Assembly: GCA_023423535.1 (NCBI GenBank)
Contig: JAFAFL010000106.1
Location: 35,476 to 99,475, forward strand
Length of the DNA: 64,000 nt
Direction: 5' to 3'
DNA from: Pseudomonadota bacterium
GTDB lineage: Bacteria; Myxococcota; Myxococcia; Myxococcales; Myxococcaceae
The translations under genes were made by a program, and so were the position numbers. Below the pieces are notes generated by a model. The model was not told the origin of the DNA and ran no database searches. It saw only the letters and a program-made list of their open reading frames with translations. Positions 53,855 through 62,492 of the stretch are shown piece after piece. The first letter of the stretch is position 1. Each line of letters opens with the position of its first letter.

Positions 53855-54610
53855 TCAGCGCCGCCGGTTCATGATGAGCGGGAGGTGGACCGCGTCGTCC
53901 TTGTAGTCGAGGCAGAGCGCGTACATCGCCACGTTCACGCCGAGCCGGAACGCCATCTCGCGCTGGTGCTCGCCGCCGGGCGTGACCTCGTACTCCCAGC
54001 TCCCCGTCTCGTCGCGCGTCCAGGCGCCGGCCACGTCGTTCTGCGAGTACACCACCGCCGCCCTCTGGCCGATCGTCACCGCCTCGAGCTGCGACCGCGC
54101 GAGCACGCGGCCCGCCGGCACATCGAGGATGTAGAAGCTCTTGAAGAGCACGTGATCGCGCGGCATCGGCTGCAGCGCGTGCTGCGGCATCACCCGCGCG
54201 AGCTCCCGGCGCAGCGACTCGTCGAACGCGCCGCCCTCGCGGCCCTCGTTGCTGTCCGCGAAGACGAAGCCGCCGAAGGTGAGGTAGCGGCGCAGGTTCT
54301 CCACCTCCGCGGGCGAGAGCGCAGGCAGCGCGCCGTCAGAGCCGAGATAGAGGAAGGGGTACTCGAAGATGCGCGGGCTGTTCAGCGACATCGGCCGCGC
54401 GTCGGGGATGACCTCAACCGAGGTCCGCCGCCCCAGCTCCCACGCCATGCGCCGCAGCCCCGCCACGCGCGCGTCCCAGCGGCCACCGTGCTGGATGACG
54501 GCGGGGATGAAGCGCGAGGCATCACCGAACGCACTCGCGGCGGTGGGCACGAGCGGCAGTGCCACGGCGCCAGCGAGCAGCGCGCGACGGCTGAGGGGGC
54601 GGTGCGGCAT
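53855..54610 (-). CDS. DUF4159 protein with Tat signal
   Basis: 251 residues. Twin-arginine leader 'SRRALLAGAVALPLVPTAASA', then 'FIPAVIQHGGRWDARVAGLRRMAWEL', 'FEYPFLYLGSDG', 'LRRYLTFGGFVFADS' and 'FRLGVNVAMYAL', the DUF4159 blocks with a GATase-like alpha/beta core. No catalytic Cys is seen. Exported by the Tat route. Its stop directly precedes the start of the VWA membrane protein gene, so the pair is translationally linked. Confidence 0.88.
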   Translation of the reverse strand: MPHRPLSRRALLAGAVALPLVPTAASAFGDASRFIPAVIQHGGRWDARVAGLRRMAWELGRRTSVEVIPDARPMSLNSPRIFEYPFLYLGSDGALPALSPAEVENLRRYLTFGGFVFADSNEGREGGAFDESLRRELARVMPQHALQPMPRDHVLFKSFYILDVPAGRVLARSQLEAVTIGQRAAVVYSQNDVAGAWTRDETGSWEYEVTPGGEHQREMAFRLGVNVAMYALCLDYKDDAVHLPLIMNRRR

Positions 54611-54670
54611 GCGGCACCTATATACCGCCGCAAAGGATTGGCATTCCTCGCGATGTGCTATGTGCGCTGC

Positions 54671-54937
54671 ATGGCTCGCGGCAAAGCGCGCACCCCACCT
54701 ACAGCGTCCTCACCGGCCATGACCGAGGCCTGGCGCCTCTTCGAAGCGGGCGACAAGCACCGCGCGCGGCAGCGGGCCGAGGCCGTCCTCGCGGGCGCTC
54801 CCTCCGAGTCCTCCGAAGCCGCCGAAGCGCGTGAGCTGCTCGAGCGCATCCGGCTTCCCCGCCTGCCGCTCATCGTGGCGGGCGTGCTGGCGACGGCCAC
54901 GGCGCTGCTCATCCTGCTCGCGGTCATCCGGTACTAG
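54671..54937 (+). CDS. Small TPR-like single-pass membrane protein
   Basis: 88 residues from ATG 54671 (another at 54653 in frame). A basic N-terminus, one TPR-like helix pair 'EAWRLFEAGDKHRARQRAEAVLAGAPSESSEAAEARELLERI' (about 20-62), and a C-terminal transmembrane helix 'LPLIVAGVLATATALLILLAVI'. It is tail-anchored in form. No family recognised. 11 bases before the next gene. Confidence 0.6.
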   Translation: MARGKARTPPTASSPAMTEAWRLFEAGDKHRARQRAEAVLAGAPSESSEAAEARELLERIRLPRLPLIVAGVLATATALLILLAVIRY

Positions 54938-54948
54938 ACTTCCGCGCC

Positions 54949-55674
54949 ATGGATTTGCACTCGGTGCTCCGGACGTACCGCACGTTCGATCCCGCGGGCT
55001 GGGTGGGCACCTACCGGGCCATGCCCACGTGGCTCGGGATCTGCGCCGTCGTGCTGGGCGTCGCGCTCCTTCTCTTCGGCGGCGGCAGGCTCTTCCGGGT
55101 CATCGCCGGGCCCATCGGCGCGGTGGTCGGCTTCCTCTGGGCGCCGATCGTCGCGCTGCGGCTCGGGCTGACGATGGATCCGAACCCGCTCGCCGCCGGC
55201 GCCGCCGCGACGCTGGGCGTGGCCGGCTTCGCGCTTCCGGCCTCCGCGCTCTTCATGGCCGCGGGCATTCCGGCCGGGCTCTTCGCCGGAGACCTGGCGG
55301 GGAACTCGGACTTCCTTCTCGGCTTCATTCCGGGGTTCGTGGCGTGCGGCACCGTGGCGGCGTTCTTCACGCGGCAGCTGGGCTCGATCCTCAGCGCGTT
55401 GATCGGCGCGTGGATGCTCGTGCTCGGCGCGCTCGCCGCACTTCATCGCGTGGGCGGCGTCGTCGCTGCGGTCGCGGCCCAGCCGTGGGTGGTCGTGATC
55501 GCCGCGGGCTTCTTCGCGGTGGCCGGCGCCATCTACCAGCTCTTCGTGCGGCCCTCGCCGGAGGAGGCGGAGAAGATCCGGCTGGAGAAGGTCCGCCAGA
55601 AGAAGCGCGCGGAGGAACAGCGGGAGCTGGAGAAGCGCTGGGCGAAGTACGGGGCCTCGCCGAGCGACGACTGA
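54949..55674 (+). CDS. DUF4203/TMEM198-like membrane protein
   Basis: 241 residues with seven hydrophobic helices (about 28-50, 55-75, 82-105, 110-130, 135-165, 170-200), Gly-rich, as in DUF4203-like proteins, followed by a charged cytoplasmic coiled tail 'EEAEKIRLEKVRQKKRAEEQ'. No transport motif seen. Likely co-transcribed with the small TPR-like gene. Function unknown. Confidence 0.7.
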   Translation: MDLHSVLRTYRTFDPAGWVGTYRAMPTWLGICAVVLGVALLLFGGGRLFRVIAGPIGAVVGFLWAPIVALRLGLTMDPNPLAAGAAATLGVAGFALPASALFMAAGIPAGLFAGDLAGNSDFLLGFIPGFVACGTVAAFFTRQLGSILSALIGAWMLVLGALAALHRVGGVVAAVAAQPWVVVIAAGFFAVAGAIYQLFVRPSPEEAEKIRLEKVRQKKRAEEQRELEKRWAKYGASPSDD

Positions 55675-55676
55675 GG

Positions 55677-55925
55677 CTACTCACTTCGCAGCTTCTGCCG
55701 CGTCTCCTCGACCTCGGCTGCAGTCAAGCGCGCGCCCCCCTCCTTCGTCACCGCCACGGTGAAAGGCCCGCGCTGCTCGTACCGCACCGAGACCGCACGC
55801 GGCTCGAGCACGACCCGCCCATCCTCGACACGCACCTCGAGCGTGACGCCTGCGTGAATACCGGCCTCGCGTTGCACCACTTCGGGAAGAAGGATCCTCC
55901 CTTCGGCGTCCACGGTCGTTTCCAT
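55677..55925 (-). CDS. Orphan AbrB/MazE-type antitoxin-like protein
   Basis: 82 residues from ATG 55925. The N-terminal 45 residues are a swapped-hairpin AbrB/SpoVT fold: 'METTVDAEGRILLPEVVQREAGIHAGVTLEVRVEDGRVVLEP'. The 'DAEGRILLPEVVQREAGI' block matches MazE/AbrB ('xxGRVxxPxxxRxxLGI'). The C-terminal half is charged, ending in a helix 'LTAAEVEETRQKL' that could hold a toxin. No toxin gene lies next to it: the downstream gene is convergent and the upstream one divergent. A solitary antitoxin or a transition-state-type regulator. Confidence 0.7.
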   Translation of the reverse strand: METTVDAEGRILLPEVVQREAGIHAGVTLEVRVEDGRVVLEPRAVSVRYEQRGPFTVAVTKEGGARLTAAEVEETRQKLRSE

Positions 55926-56079
55926 CCCGTGAAGTTGTGAGGAACGGCCAGTGCTCGCAACCCGGCCTGCACCCAGCCTCGTGACGAGCGCACCGAAACG
56001 CTGCGTCATGCCTACCAACCAGCCAGGCTCGCCACGCTCGACGGGCGAGAGCCCTTCTGTATAGTGCGCGACCTTCGTC

Positions 56080-56898
56080 ATGGCCGAGCCCAAGCTGGTG
56101 AATGAGACCCCTGCCGAGCCCGCGCCGGCGCCCTCCCCCACTCCGACCGCCGTCGCCTCGGACAAGACCGGCACGTGGACCCGTCCCGCCGGGCTCTCTC
56201 CGAAGGGCTGGGCGATCCTCGCGGGCGTGGTGCTGCTCTTCAACGTGCCGCTCATCCACCGCGCGCTGCGTTCGGAGCAGCCGTTCACCGCTCAGCTGCC
56301 CTACCGGAACGACTTCAGCGATCCCGCCTCGCTCAAGCGCGACTTCTGGAGCACCGGCGGTCACTGGCGCGTGGTCAACGGGGAGCTGCTCTCCCCGGGC
56401 GTGAAGAACAACCCGCTCTGGCTGCAGGCGAAGCTCCCGCGCGACGTGGCGGTGGAGTTCGACGCACGCAGCGAATCGCCCGAGGGCGATCTGAAGGTGG
56501 AGATCTTCGGCGACGGGCTCGACCACGCGTCCGGCTACGTCTTCATCCACGGCGGCTGGAACAACCGGTTCTCGATCATCGCGCGGCTCGACGAGCACGG
56601 CCCTTCGCTGGAGCAGCTGCGGCAGAAGGCGCAGGGCAAGGACCTCGTGAACAGCGGCGTCTTCCGCTCCGAGACCGGGATGCGCGTCGAGGGCCGTCAC
56701 ACCCCCGTGCAGATCGGCCGGACCTATCGCTGGCGCATCGAGCGTCGCGGCCCGGTCATCAAGTGGTTCATCGACGGGCAGCCCTACATGGAGTTCGACG
56801 ATCCCTTCCCGCTCGAGGGAGAGGGCCACGATCGCTTCGGCTTCTCCTCCTGGGACGCGCAGCTCTTCTTCGACAACCTCGTGATCGAGCCGCTGTAG
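56080..56898 (+). CDS. Membrane-anchored LamG/concanavalin-like protein
   Basis: 272 residues. Cytoplasmic Pro/Ala-rich N-terminus (1-45), one transmembrane helix (about 45-63, 'GWAILAGVVLLFNVPLI'), then a beta-jelly-roll domain with 'YRNDFSDPASLKRDFWSTGGHWRVVNGELL', 'AVEFDARSESPEGDLKVEIFGDG', 'YRWRIERRGPVIKWFIDGQPYMEFDD' and 'FGFSSWDAQLFFDNLVIEPL', the pattern of DUF1080/concanavalin-A-like lectin domains. Likely binds a glycan in the periplasm; no catalytic acid pair is evident. Overlaps nothing; 9 bases before the next gene. Confidence 0.75.
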   Translation: MAEPKLVNETPAEPAPAPSPTPTAVASDKTGTWTRPAGLSPKGWAILAGVVLLFNVPLIHRALRSEQPFTAQLPYRNDFSDPASLKRDFWSTGGHWRVVNGELLSPGVKNNPLWLQAKLPRDVAVEFDARSESPEGDLKVEIFGDGLDHASGYVFIHGGWNNRFSIIARLDEHGPSLEQLRQKAQGKDLVNSGVFRSETGMRVEGRHTPVQIGRTYRWRIERRGPVIKWFIDGQPYMEFDDPFPLEGEGHDRFGFSSWDAQLFFDNLVIEPL

Positions 56899-56907
56899 CG
56901 CCGGACG

Positions 56908-58104
56908 ATGCGCGGATGGCTGCTGAGACTGGCGCTCGTCTGCGCGGTGCTCGGGAGCGGCAGTGCTCCGGCGCAGGAGCGTCTCTACGCGCCGCCGGTG
57001 TACGGCATCGGCTCGTCGAGGCAGCTCTCGCTCGGCGGGGCTTTCGTGGCGGTGGCGGACGGTGGCGCCTTCACCGCGAACCACGCGTCCTTCGCGCAGC
57101 CCTCGCCGTGGGTGGGCACAGACTTCGACGCCTTCTTCACCCTGCAGCTCGCGCAGACGGTGGGCGGGCAGGACCTCGACAACGACGCGGCGGTCGATCG
57201 CGACGGTGCGCGGCAACTGCTCTTCGGCGCCGGCCTTCGCTGGAAGCGCTTCGGCTTCGGGCTCTACGCGCGCAATGCGGCGGTGTGTCTCGGCGCGGCG
57301 TGCAGGGAGGGCGGCCCTGTCGATGCGCAGTTCACCCAGGGCGGGATCAGCGCGGCGCTCTCGTTCATGGACGGGCAGCTCGTCGGCGCGGTCGGCCTGC
57401 ACGGCACGAGCGCGACGCTGCGGCCGCACGTGGGCACGTGGGGAGGCGGCGGGCTCGGTCTCGATCTGCTCTGGCGTCCCCGCGGCGAACCCTTCCGGAT
57501 GGGCGCGACCTTCCGCCCGCTCTCGCTCGCGCTTCCCGAACCGCCGCGGCTCGACGGTCCGCTCCCACCGGGCACGCCGCCGAGGCCCTCTCGCGTCGCC
57601 TTCCCCGCGACTCTGTCGGTGGGCGTGGCGGCGAAGCTCGACAAGGGGCGCGAGGGGATGAACGTGCCGCGCGAGCGCGACGACGATCCCACCGCGACCG
57701 TGCACGCGCACAAGCTCGCCGAGGACATCTTCCGCCACCGCCGCGAGGTGCCTCCGGGAAGACTGCTGGCGACCGCGCAGCTCGACCTCGTGTTTCCGGT
57801 GAACGACGCGGTGGGCCTCCACCACTTCATGGCCGAGGGCACTGACCCGGTACCGATGGGGAGGGACCTGCTCGTCACCCCGCGCTTCGGCCTCGAGCAC
57901 GTCACCGTGCCGGGCCGGCTGCGCCTGCGCGGCGGGACCTACGTCGAGCCCTCGGCGGTGCGCGGCGTGGCGCCGAGACTCCACGCCACCGGCGGGTTCG
58001 ACCTCTTCCTCTTCCACTTCGTCTTCGACTGGGGCCTCACCGGGTCGCTCGACGTGGCGCCGCGCGTTCGTCAAGGTTCCCTGTCTTTCGGCGTGTGGGG
58101 CTGA
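56908..58104 (+). CDS. Outer-membrane beta-barrel protein (FadL/OmpP1-like)
   Basis: 398 residues. Signal peptide 1-23 (SAPA-QE). Mature start 'RLYAPPVYGIGSSRQLSLGGAFVAVADGGAFTANHASFA' is the conserved opening of FadL/OmpP1-type and PorV-like barrels, where a hatch or N-terminal plug precedes. Alternating strands follow with aromatic residues ('FGFGLYARNAAV', 'LDLVFPV', 'LRLRGGTYV'), ending in a strand with Trp-Gly. It probably transports a hydrophobic compound or serves as an OM receptor. Likely in one operon with the LamG-like gene upstream. Confidence 0.7.
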   Translation: MRGWLLRLALVCAVLGSGSAPAQERLYAPPVYGIGSSRQLSLGGAFVAVADGGAFTANHASFAQPSPWVGTDFDAFFTLQLAQTVGGQDLDNDAAVDRDGARQLLFGAGLRWKRFGFGLYARNAAVCLGAACREGGPVDAQFTQGGISAALSFMDGQLVGAVGLHGTSATLRPHVGTWGGGGLGLDLLWRPRGEPFRMGATFRPLSLALPEPPRLDGPLPPGTPPRPSRVAFPATLSVGVAAKLDKGREGMNVPRERDDDPTATVHAHKLAEDIFRHRREVPPGRLLATAQLDLVFPVNDAVGLHHFMAEGTDPVPMGRDLLVTPRFGLEHVTVPGRLRLRGGTYVEPSAVRGVAPRLHATGGFDLFLFHFVFDWGLTGSLDVAPRVRQGSLSFGVWG

Positions 58105-58193
58105 CGCGAGAGGGTGGGTGTGCGCGGACCCGCCCATGCGTCCGGCAGACGCGGAGGCGACGGTGCGTCGAATTTCGGATAAACCGGGCCCGC

Positions 58194-59294
58194 TTGAACC
58201 AGCCGCCGCCCAAGGCCCACCTGCTGATCATCGACGACTCCGACGCCGAGCGTCACGCGACCGCCGAGTACCTCGAGCGGTCCGGCTACGCGATCAGCGA
58301 GGCCCGCAGCGCGAAGGAGGCGCTGGCGCTGCTCGACACCGATCCCCTGCCGGACCTCATCCTTCTCGACCTGATGATGCCGGGGATGAGCGGGTGGGAG
58401 TTCCGCATCGTGCAGCGCAAGACGCCGCGGATGGCGGACATCCCGGTCGTCGCGGTGACCGGCGAGACGAACGCCATGGCCCGCGCGATCGACGCGGCGG
58501 GCATCGTGCAGAAGCCCATCCAGGGCGAGAAGCTGCTCGCGGTGGTGGAGGCGGTGCTCCGCACGCAGGAGGCCGAGCGCGCCACGCAGAGCGGCCAGTT
58601 CCAGGTGCTCGGGCGAATCGGCGCCACCGTGGTGGACGAGCTGAACAACCCGCTCGGCTACGCGCGCTCCTACCTTCAGCTGGCGCAGCGCGAGCTCGAA
58701 CTGCATCCCTGGCCGGACGCGGAGGCCGAGGGCCCGATCGCGCGGATCCAGAAGGCGCTGGAGATGGTCTCGGATGGCCTCGAGCGCAGCGAGCACTCGC
58801 TGAAGGATCTGCTCCTCTTCGGCCGCACCCGCGAGCCCACCCTGCGCGAAGTGGAGCTCGAGACGCCGATGCGCCTCGCGCTGAAGATCACCGCCGGCAG
58901 GCTCTTCGGCACGCAGGTGGTGGAGGACTTCGCCACCGCGCCGCGCGTCCGCGCCGACGCCTCGCGCCTGTCGCAGGTGTTCGTGAACCTGCTGCTCAAC
59001 GCGGCGGACGCGCTCGACGAGCGGCCCACCGACACGCGCACGCTCCACATCTCCGCGGAGGCGGTGCCGGAGGGAGTCCTCGTCTCCGTGCGCGACACCG
59101 GTCCGGGCATCCCCAGCCACATCATGGGCCGGCTCTTCCAGCCCTTCTTCACCACCAAGCCGCCGGGCCTCGGCACGGGGCTCGGGCTCTTCGTCAGCCG
59201 AGGCCTCGTGGAGTCCTGGGGCGGCAGGCTCGATGTGGAGAGCGAGCCGGGCGAGGGCACCACGGTGAAGGTGCTCCTGCCGGCGGGGGACTGA
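58194..59294 (+). CDS. Receiver-histidine kinase protein lacking the phospho-accepting His
   Basis: 366 residues from TTG 58194 (a longer frame from 58095 overlaps the previous gene). Receiver domain 1-125: acidic pair Asp14/Asp15, phospho-Asp59 in 'LILLDLMMPGMSGWEF', and Lys107. Dimerization helix: 'LGRIGATVVDELNNPLGYA' where the usual His of the HEINNPL-type H-box is Asp148. ATPase domain: N-box 'VFVNLLLNAADAL', G1 'VRDTGPGIP', 'PFFTTKPPGLGTGLGLFVSRGLVESWGG'. ATP binding looks intact but autophosphorylation on His is not possible. It may bind ATP as a sensor or signal through the receiver. The start codon is uncertain. Stands alone, convergent with fghA. Confidence 0.85.
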   Translation: MNQPPPKAHLLIIDDSDAERHATAEYLERSGYAISEARSAKEALALLDTDPLPDLILLDLMMPGMSGWEFRIVQRKTPRMADIPVVAVTGETNAMARAIDAAGIVQKPIQGEKLLAVVEAVLRTQEAERATQSGQFQVLGRIGATVVDELNNPLGYARSYLQLAQRELELHPWPDAEAEGPIARIQKALEMVSDGLERSEHSLKDLLLFGRTREPTLREVELETPMRLALKITAGRLFGTQVVEDFATAPRVRADASRLSQVFVNLLLNAADALDERPTDTRTLHISAEAVPEGVLVSVRDTGPGIPSHIMGRLFQPFFTTKPPGLGTGLGLFVSRGLVESWGGRLDVESEPGEGTTVKVLLPAGD

Positions 59295-59302
59295 GTCGGT
59301 CC

Positions 59303-60151
59303 TCAGCCGAGCAGCGCCTTCGCGTGATGGCGGAGGTGGTCCTCGATGAACGTGCTGATGAAGTAGTAGTTGTGGTCGTAGCCCTCGCGACGGCGGAGCG
59401 TGAGCGATTGACCCGCGCGGGCGCAGGCGGCCTCGAACAGCTCCGGCTTCAGCTGCGGCTCGAGGAACTTGTCCGCGGTGCCCTGATCGACGAGCAGCGT
59501 GCCGGGGAAGGTCCTACCGCTCGCGACCAACTGCGTCGCGTCGTACTGCGCCCACTGCGAGCGATCGGTCCCGAGGTACCCGGTGAACGCCTTCTCTCCC
59601 CACGGCACCTGCGAGGGCGAGGTGATCGGCGCGAAGGCGGAGACGCTGCGGTACTCGCCGGGCATCGTCAGCGCGATGGTCAGCGCGCCGTGTCCACCCA
59701 TGGAGTGGCCGAAGATCCCGCGCCGGTCATTGGCGATCGGGAAGTTCCGCTCCACCACGTCGCGCAGCTCGCGCGTGACGTACGTGCGCATCCGGTACGC
59801 CTCCGACCACGGCTGGACGGTGGCATCCACGTAGAAGCCCGCGCCCTGGCCGAAGTCCCACGAGGTGTCGTCGCCGGGATACCGCTTCGTGCGCGGGCTC
59901 GTGTCGCAGGTCACCAGCGCGAGCCCGAGCTCGGACGCGAACCGCTGCGCGCCCGCCTTGATCATGAACGTCTCTTCCGTGCAGGTCAGGCCCGCAAGGA
60001 AGTAGAGCGCCGGCACCTTCGCGCCTCCGAGCGCCGAAGGCGGCAAGTACACCGAGAAGCGCATCGGCCCGGCACAGGCGGCGCTCTCGTGCTCGTAGAA
60101 GCCCTGCAGGCCTTCGAAGTGGCGGTGCTCGGAGCGGGTGGTGACACTCAT
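59303..60151 (-). CDS. fghA: S-formylglutathione hydrolase
   Basis: 282 residues. Serine hydrolase with GHSMGGHGAL nucleophile elbow (Ser near 149), 'YFLAGLTCTEETFMIKAGAQRFASELGLALVTCDTSPRT', the family Cys, and catalytic Asp/His late ('VDQGTADKFL', 'YDHNYYFI'). Hydrolyses S-formylglutathione to formate and glutathione, the second step of glutathione-dependent formaldehyde detoxification, in the cytoplasm. Its start is 2 bases after the frmA stop, so the two form an operon. Confidence 0.95.
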   Translation of the reverse strand: MSVTTRSEHRHFEGLQGFYEHESAACAGPMRFSVYLPPSALGGAKVPALYFLAGLTCTEETFMIKAGAQRFASELGLALVTCDTSPRTKRYPGDDTSWDFGQGAGFYVDATVQPWSEAYRMRTYVTRELRDVVERNFPIANDRRGIFGHSMGGHGALTIALTMPGEYRSVSAFAPITSPSQVPWGEKAFTGYLGTDRSQWAQYDATQLVASGRTFPGTLLVDQGTADKFLEPQLKPELFEAACARAGQSLTLRRREGYDHNYYFISTFIEDHLRHHAKALLG

Positions 60152-60153
60152 CT

Positions 60154-61263
<1,110 letters not shown>

Positions 61264-61279
61264 GCCCCCGTCTTAACGC

Positions 61280-62425
61280 TCAGTCGCGCGGCGCGGCGAC
61301 CAGATCGAAGTCCGGAATGTGCTCCCGCATGAAAGTGCGCATCCGATTGATCAGCGCGGCCTCGATCTGCCGGGCACGTTCACGCGAGACGCCGTACTGA
61401 TCGCCGATCTCCTGCAGCGTCATCGGCTCCTCGGACATGAGGCGCTTCTCGAAGATGAACTTCTCCTTGTCCTTCAACGAGACCGCGAACTCCGCCACCT
61501 TCTCGCGGAAGAGCGCCTTCAGCTCCTCGCCCGCCAACCGCTCGTCCGCGGGCATCGACGTCGAGGGCAACATCCGGTCCAACCGCGGCGCGCGCGACTC
61601 GTCACCGGGCGCGTTCATGTCGATGGAGACCTCGTCGTTGCCGAGGCGCTGGTCCATCTCCATCACGTCCTGCTCGGTCACGTTGAGGCGCTCGGCGAGC
61701 AGCTTCGGCGTCACCTCCACGCCCGTCTTCGCGAGGCGCTCCTGCTCCTGACGCAACTTGAAGAAGAGCTTCCGCTGGGCCTCCGTCGTCCCCAGCTTCA
61801 CCATCTTCCAGTTGTCCATGATGTAGCGAAGGATGTACGCGCGGATCCACCAGGCGGCGTAGGTGCTGAGCTTCACGCCCCGGTCCGGGTCGTACTTCTT
61901 CACCGCCTGCATCAGGCCGATGTTTCCCTCCTGCACGAGGTCGAGCAGCGTCAGGGGGTTGCGGTGGTACTCGTGCGCGAGCTTCACCACCAGCCGCAGG
62001 TTCGCCTGCACCAGTTTGTAGGCGGCCTGCACGTCGCCCGTCTGCCGGTAGCGCACCGCCAGCGCGTGCTCTTCCTCGCGCGTGAGCAGCGGATGGCGCA
62101 CGACCTCCGCCATGTACGCGGACATCGGGTCCGACGCGCTGATCGCGCGGCTGGGCCCCTTCGCCGGCACGAGGGCAGCGCGCGCGGGGACCGGCAAGAC
62201 TTCGGCGTCGTCCACCTCGACCTCGGCGGCGACCTCCTCCAGCTCCTCCTCCGCGGGCTCGATCTCCGCCGCGTCGAGCGAAGGCTCCTCCGCCTCGGAA
62301 GCGCCCTCCTCGTGCGAAGGGGACTCCCCCACCACCTCCGCGTCCACCACGTCCTCGCGCTTCGCTTTGCGGCGGGTGGGGGCGCCCGGGGCCTTCTGCG
62401 CTGTCCTCTTCTTGCGGGCGGCCAT
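61280..62425 (-). CDS. rpoH: RNA polymerase sigma-32 (RpoH-type) factor with acidic N-terminal extension
   Basis: 381 residues from ATG 62425. An N-terminal 95 residue basic-then-acidic extension (Lys/Arg then Glu/Asp/Ala-rich) is not part of the usual RpoH. From about 97: 'DPMSAYMAEVVRHPLLTREEE' (region 1.2), 'LRLVVKLAHEYHRNPLTLLDLVQEGNIGLMQAVKKYDP' (2.1-2.2), 'LSTYAAWWIRAYILRYIMDNWKMVKLGTT' (2.3-2.4, with RpoH-box-like 'QRKLFFKLR' after), and 'MTLQEIGDQYGVSRERARQIE' (4.2). It directs RNA polymerase to heat-shock-type or developmental promoters. Divergent from a DEAD-box helicase gene and upstream of the formaldehyde genes. Confidence 0.92.
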   Translation of the reverse strand: MAARKKRTAQKAPGAPTRRKAKREDVVDAEVVGESPSHEEGASEAEEPSLDAAEIEPAEEELEEVAAEVEVDDAEVLPVPARAALVPAKGPSRAISASDPMSAYMAEVVRHPLLTREEEHALAVRYRQTGDVQAAYKLVQANLRLVVKLAHEYHRNPLTLLDLVQEGNIGLMQAVKKYDPDRGVKLSTYAAWWIRAYILRYIMDNWKMVKLGTTEAQRKLFFKLRQEQERLAKTGVEVTPKLLAERLNVTEQDVMEMDQRLGNDEVSIDMNAPGDESRAPRLDRMLPSTSMPADERLAGEELKALFREKVAEFAVSLKDKEKFIFEKRLMSEEPMTLQEIGDQYGVSRERARQIEAALINRMRTFMREHIPDFDLVAAPRD

Positions 62426-62492
62426 CGCCTCGATTCCTAACGCACGGTCCCGCGGGCGTCGACGGTTGTTGCCTCCCCTGTGACCGGGGGCT

